Assembly: GCF_019084545.1 (NCBI RefSeq)
Contig: NZ_JAHREP010000038.1
Coordinates: 1-37,989, forward strand
Direction of reading: 5' to 3'
DNA: 37,989 nucleotides
From: Marinobacterium ramblicola
GTDB lineage: Bacteria; Pseudomonadota; Gammaproteobacteria; Pseudomonadales; Balneatricaceae
How positions within the stretch are numbered: the stretch's first letter is position 1; the number at the start of each line of letters is the position of its first letter. The notes below the pieces were generated by a model. It did not search any database. It worked only from the letters and a program-made list of their open reading frames with translations, and had not been told where the DNA came from. The position numbers and the translations under genes were made by a program. This document shows, one piece after another, positions 35,715 to 37,989 of the stretch.

Positions 35715-37989
35715 CATCTTCAAATGAACTGATAGATTTTGATAAATACATGGATCCGTCAACCTATGATCTGAATGGGGATGGTGAATTTACGATACAG
35801 GATGTTGTCGATTATGTGGTCAATGTTTGGGATGGAACGCCTGAAGCTTTAGAAAGCCCGGACTATTCCACGATTACAGGATCTGCTGGAGCTGCAGTCG
35901 CTCAGTATTTCTCGGTTTTATCGAAGAGTATGGCAGACTCCAGTGTTAATACAGATCCAAATATGCGTTCGTTATCCGATATTGCAGCAGAGATGCGGGC
36001 AGGTGGATTGGCTAACGGGTGGCCAGCGAAAGTGGCTTCTGTAGTAGGATCTACCGCAGTTGGAGCTGCGATGGCAGCCACCCAAGCCTATTTAACGTGG
36101 GATGGTGAAGATGAATCTGAATTGGTTGCTTCGATAGGGGCTGGTTTAGGAGGAGCGTTACTCGGCGCTGCATTGGTTGATTTAATGGCCCCGGTGCTCA
36201 CTGGTGTCGCTGCTGCAGTAGGAGGGACCGCCTTAGCTTCAGGTGCAGTTGTATTTATTGCAGGTATGGTGGCAGGGTATGCGGCCACAAAAATTATTGA
36301 AGCGTCCCGAGAATTTCTCTCAGAACAAGACTGGCTATGGGGCACCTATGACCAAGCCGTAACAAACGTCACTGGCTATTTCATCGATATCCATAACTTT
36401 TTTAGCGACGCAGAACACTATATTCCCCCTCCACCTCCCCGCCGAGACCCTATAGCCCTGGACCTCGACGGCGACGGAATCGAGACAACCGAAGCCAATG
36501 CCTCAATCCTGTTCGATCACAATGGCGATGGCATGCAACAGGCTACCGGCTGGGTAGCACCTGACGACGGTCTGCTGGTAATGGACCGTAACGGCAACGG
36601 TACCATCGATGATGGATCGGAGCTGTTCGGCGATGCGACGCCGCTGTCCGATGGTACCGATGCAGCCGATGGCTTCGCTGCCCTTGCGGATCTTGATGAA
36701 AATGCCGACGGCAAGATCGATGCGGCAGACAGCCAGTTCGCGAACCTGAGAGTATGGCGTGACCTCAATGGCGATGGTGTCAGCCAGGTCGATGAACTTT
36801 TTAGCCTCGGTGAGTTGGGTATCGCCAGCCTCGATGCAACCGGCACTGCTTCTAACACCGATCTTGGCAACGGCAACTCGGTACTGGCAACCGGCAGCTT
36901 CACCCGTACTGATGGCACCACTGGCACAATGAGCGACATCGATTTCGGTGTCGATACGTTCTACCGAAACTTTACGGATACAGTGGCCATCCCCCCGGAG
37001 CTGGAAGCTTTGCCGGATATGACCGGCTCCGGCGCAGTGCGGGATCTGCAGCAGGCTGCAGCCCTTAGTCCTGCATTGGCCGATACTCTCGCTCAATATT
37101 CCGCTGCCGGTAGCAGGGCCGAGCAGGAGGCGCTACTCGACAAGCTGCTGATCGAGTGGGCCAATAGTGCCGACTTTGACACGTTGAGCGAGCGCATCGA
37201 CACGTGGAACGCGGCCAATCCCACCAATCAGCGTGCCTATGGCGGCGGATACGCTGACGGCCAGGTTTCCACCGTGCTTGATAAGCTGCAGGTATTGGAG
37301 GTCTTTAACGGCCGCGCGTTCAACAACAATGTACAAAATATTGTAACGGCAGAGGGTGGCAGCGCACTCTTCGCGGCCCAGAACGATATGTTGACGCAAG
37401 CGTATGAAAGTCTGCGTCAATCAGTCTATGAATCTCTGCTCACCCAGACGCGCTTCAAGCCCTACATCGATGCTATCGAGTTGAAAGTCGTTGATGGCGC
37501 TCTGGCGCTGGATATGAGCGGTATGGAAGCGTTACTTGAAGAAGCTGTCAGTACTGATGTCGAAGCGACGTATGACATTTTCGAATTGGCGGCCTTGGTA
37601 AACGAGGGTACGTCCAATTGGGATGTGCAGGCGTTTATACATAGTCGGCAGCCAGTTATGGATGCGGTCGCGCAGTTAGGTAGTAGCTCGCTGAATAGTG
37701 ATGGCTATTTCGTTGGTTCAAATAGATCAGACGTACTTTCGGGGACCGCTGGGGCTGAATGGATTGTTGGCGGTGCCGGTAACGACAGCATCTCGGCGGG
37801 TAACGGAGCCGACGTGGTCAACGGCGGTGCAGGTGACGATGTGATCGATGCTGGTACCGGCAACGATCAGGTCAGTGGTGGTGAGGGGAGCGATCAGATC
37901 ACCGCCAGCCATCTGGGCAGCAATGTCCTGTCCGGTGATGACGGTGACGACCTGATCCGGATCAGCCGCAGCAACGCATACAGAACCGA
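35711..37989 (+). CDS. RTX calcium-binding secreted protein, C-terminus beyond window
   Basis: The reading frame stays open for 759 codons to the right edge. An EF-hand/dockerin-like loop DLNGDGEFTIQD is at 20-31. A Gly/Ala-rich hydrophobic segment spans about 108-195. A conserved RTX-associated calcium region at about 245-375 has five loops, such as LDLDGDGIETT, DHNGDGM, MDRNGNGTID, LDENADGKID and RDLNGDGVSQVDE. A helical middle domain covers about 430-655, and glycine-rich RTX nonapeptides begin at 687. The absence of a signal peptide and the upstream HlyB/HlyD genes indicate type I secretion. Its activity is unknown: adhesin, enzyme or pore-former all remain open. The first 240 codons are less GC-rich than the rest, hinting at a mosaic gene. 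Confidence 0.9.
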   Translation, partial: MTSSNELIDFDKYMDPSTYDLNGDGEFTIQDVVDYVVNVWDGTPEALESPDYSTITGSAGAAVAQYFSVLSKSMADSSVNTDPNMRSLSDIAAEMRAGGLANGWPAKVASVVGSTAVGAAMAATQAYLTWDGEDESELVASIGAGLGGALLGAALVDLMAPVLTGVAAAVGGTALASGAVVFIAGMVAGYAATKIIEASREFLSEQDWLWGTYDQAVTNVTGYFIDIHNFFSDAEHYIPPPPPRRDPIALDLDGDGIETTEANASILFDHNGDGMQQATGWVAPDDGLLVMDRNGNGTIDDGSELFGDATPLSDGTDAADGFAALADLDENADGKIDAADSQFANLRVWRDLNGDGVSQVDELFSLGELGIASLDATGTASNTDLGNGNSVLATGSFTRTDGTTGTMSDIDFGVDTFYRNFTDTVAIPPELEALPDMTGSGAVRDLQQAAALSPALADTLAQYSAAGSRAEQEALLDKLLIEWANSADFDTLSERIDTWNAANPTNQRAYGGGYADGQVSTVLDKLQVLEVFNGRAFNNNVQNIVTAEGGSALFAAQNDMLTQAYESLRQSVYESLLTQTRFKPYIDAIELKVVDGALALDMSGMEALLEEAVSTDVEATYDIFELAALVNEGTSNWDVQAFIHSRQPVMDAVAQLGSSSLNSDGYFVGSNRSDVLSGTAGAEWIVGGAGNDSISAGNGADVVNGGAGDDVIDAGTGNDQVSGGEGSDQITASHLGSNVLSGDDGDDLIRISRSNAYRT
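37769..37960 (+). repeat. RTX nonapeptide repeat block
   Basis: Residues 687-750 of the RTX protein contain repeats of the type GGxGxDxUx: GGAGNDSIS, GNGADVVNG, GGAGDDVID, GTGNDQVSG, GGEGSDQIT and GDDGDDLIR. These bind calcium and fold into a parallel beta-roll outside the cell, helping type I export. The block is interrupted by SHLGSNVLS and may continue beyond the window. Confidence 0.88.

Noticed and set aside
37769-37960. Repeats as a CRISPR-like or minisatellite array
   Set aside because: The repeats are in frame and encode RTX nonapeptides, with no identical DNA repeat and spacer pattern.

Overview
The window comes from a high-GC gammaproteobacterium, probably marine or halotolerant. 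The evidence is the protein families (BetI, class I AroA, KatG, YqaA, UPF0149/YgfB-like, RecQ with a C-terminal helix-turn-helix) and two separate compatible-solute systems: choline/choline-O-sulfate to glycine betaine, and the dipeptide osmolyte N-acetylglutaminylglutamine amide (NAGGN). I cannot name the species from sequence alone. No tRNA, rRNA, CRISPR array or intact insertion sequence was seen.

Layout. (1) 1-8604 is a choline region. The betI-betB operon runs off the left edge. After aroA and ogt come a SulP anion transporter, a choline-binding protein (choX) and choline-sulfatase (betC), with a divergent LysR regulator of the choline-sulfate type. (2) 8615-12033 continues on the + strand with an ABC exporter, a cardiolipin-synthase-like phospholipase D protein and a glycine-zipper lipoprotein. 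The three genes are tightly packed, read as one unit with the LysR gene, and end at a convergent hairpin shared with a glutathione S-transferase-like gene. (3) 12894-17619 is a complete NAGGN operon: amidotransferase, GNAT/ATP-grasp synthetase and M42 peptidase. A convergent DUF1285 gene follows. (4) 18384-23605 holds katG, a clean bidirectional terminator, then a divergent pair (BenE-family transporter and XRE-cupin regulator, resembling E. coli ydcO and ydcN/sutR) around a perfect 17-bp inverted repeat, with an EamA-type cysteine/O-acetylserine exporter downstream. (5) 23742-31159 carries a fatty acid desaturase, glycerol-3-phosphate dehydrogenase, a small cupin, a UPF0149 protein, recQ, yqaA and a membrane-anchored protein with a metzincin-like zinc motif.

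(6) 31292 to the right edge is the most unusual part. It is a type I secretion cassette: an HlyB-type ABC transporter with a degenerate C39-like domain and an HlyD adaptor, overlapping by 4 nt. An AT-rich junction follows with a start-less gene remnant, then a strongly AT-rich multi-pass membrane protein, and then a large RTX protein that continues past the window. The membrane protein and the RTX gene overlap by 4 nt (ATGA). The RTX protein begins with an EF-hand/dockerin-like loop and a long Gly/Ala-rich hydrophobic segment before its conserved calcium-binding part. This layout would fit an exported membrane-active effector with its own membrane protector, which is my inference and not a known function.

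How the parts connect: choline-O-sulfate taken up with ChoX would be cleaved by BetC to choline and sulfate. Choline would be oxidised to betaine by the Bet enzymes (betA is not visible), and SulP may handle the sulfate. NAGGN gives a second osmolyte. The SutR-like/EamA group is plausibly linked to sulfur metabolism.
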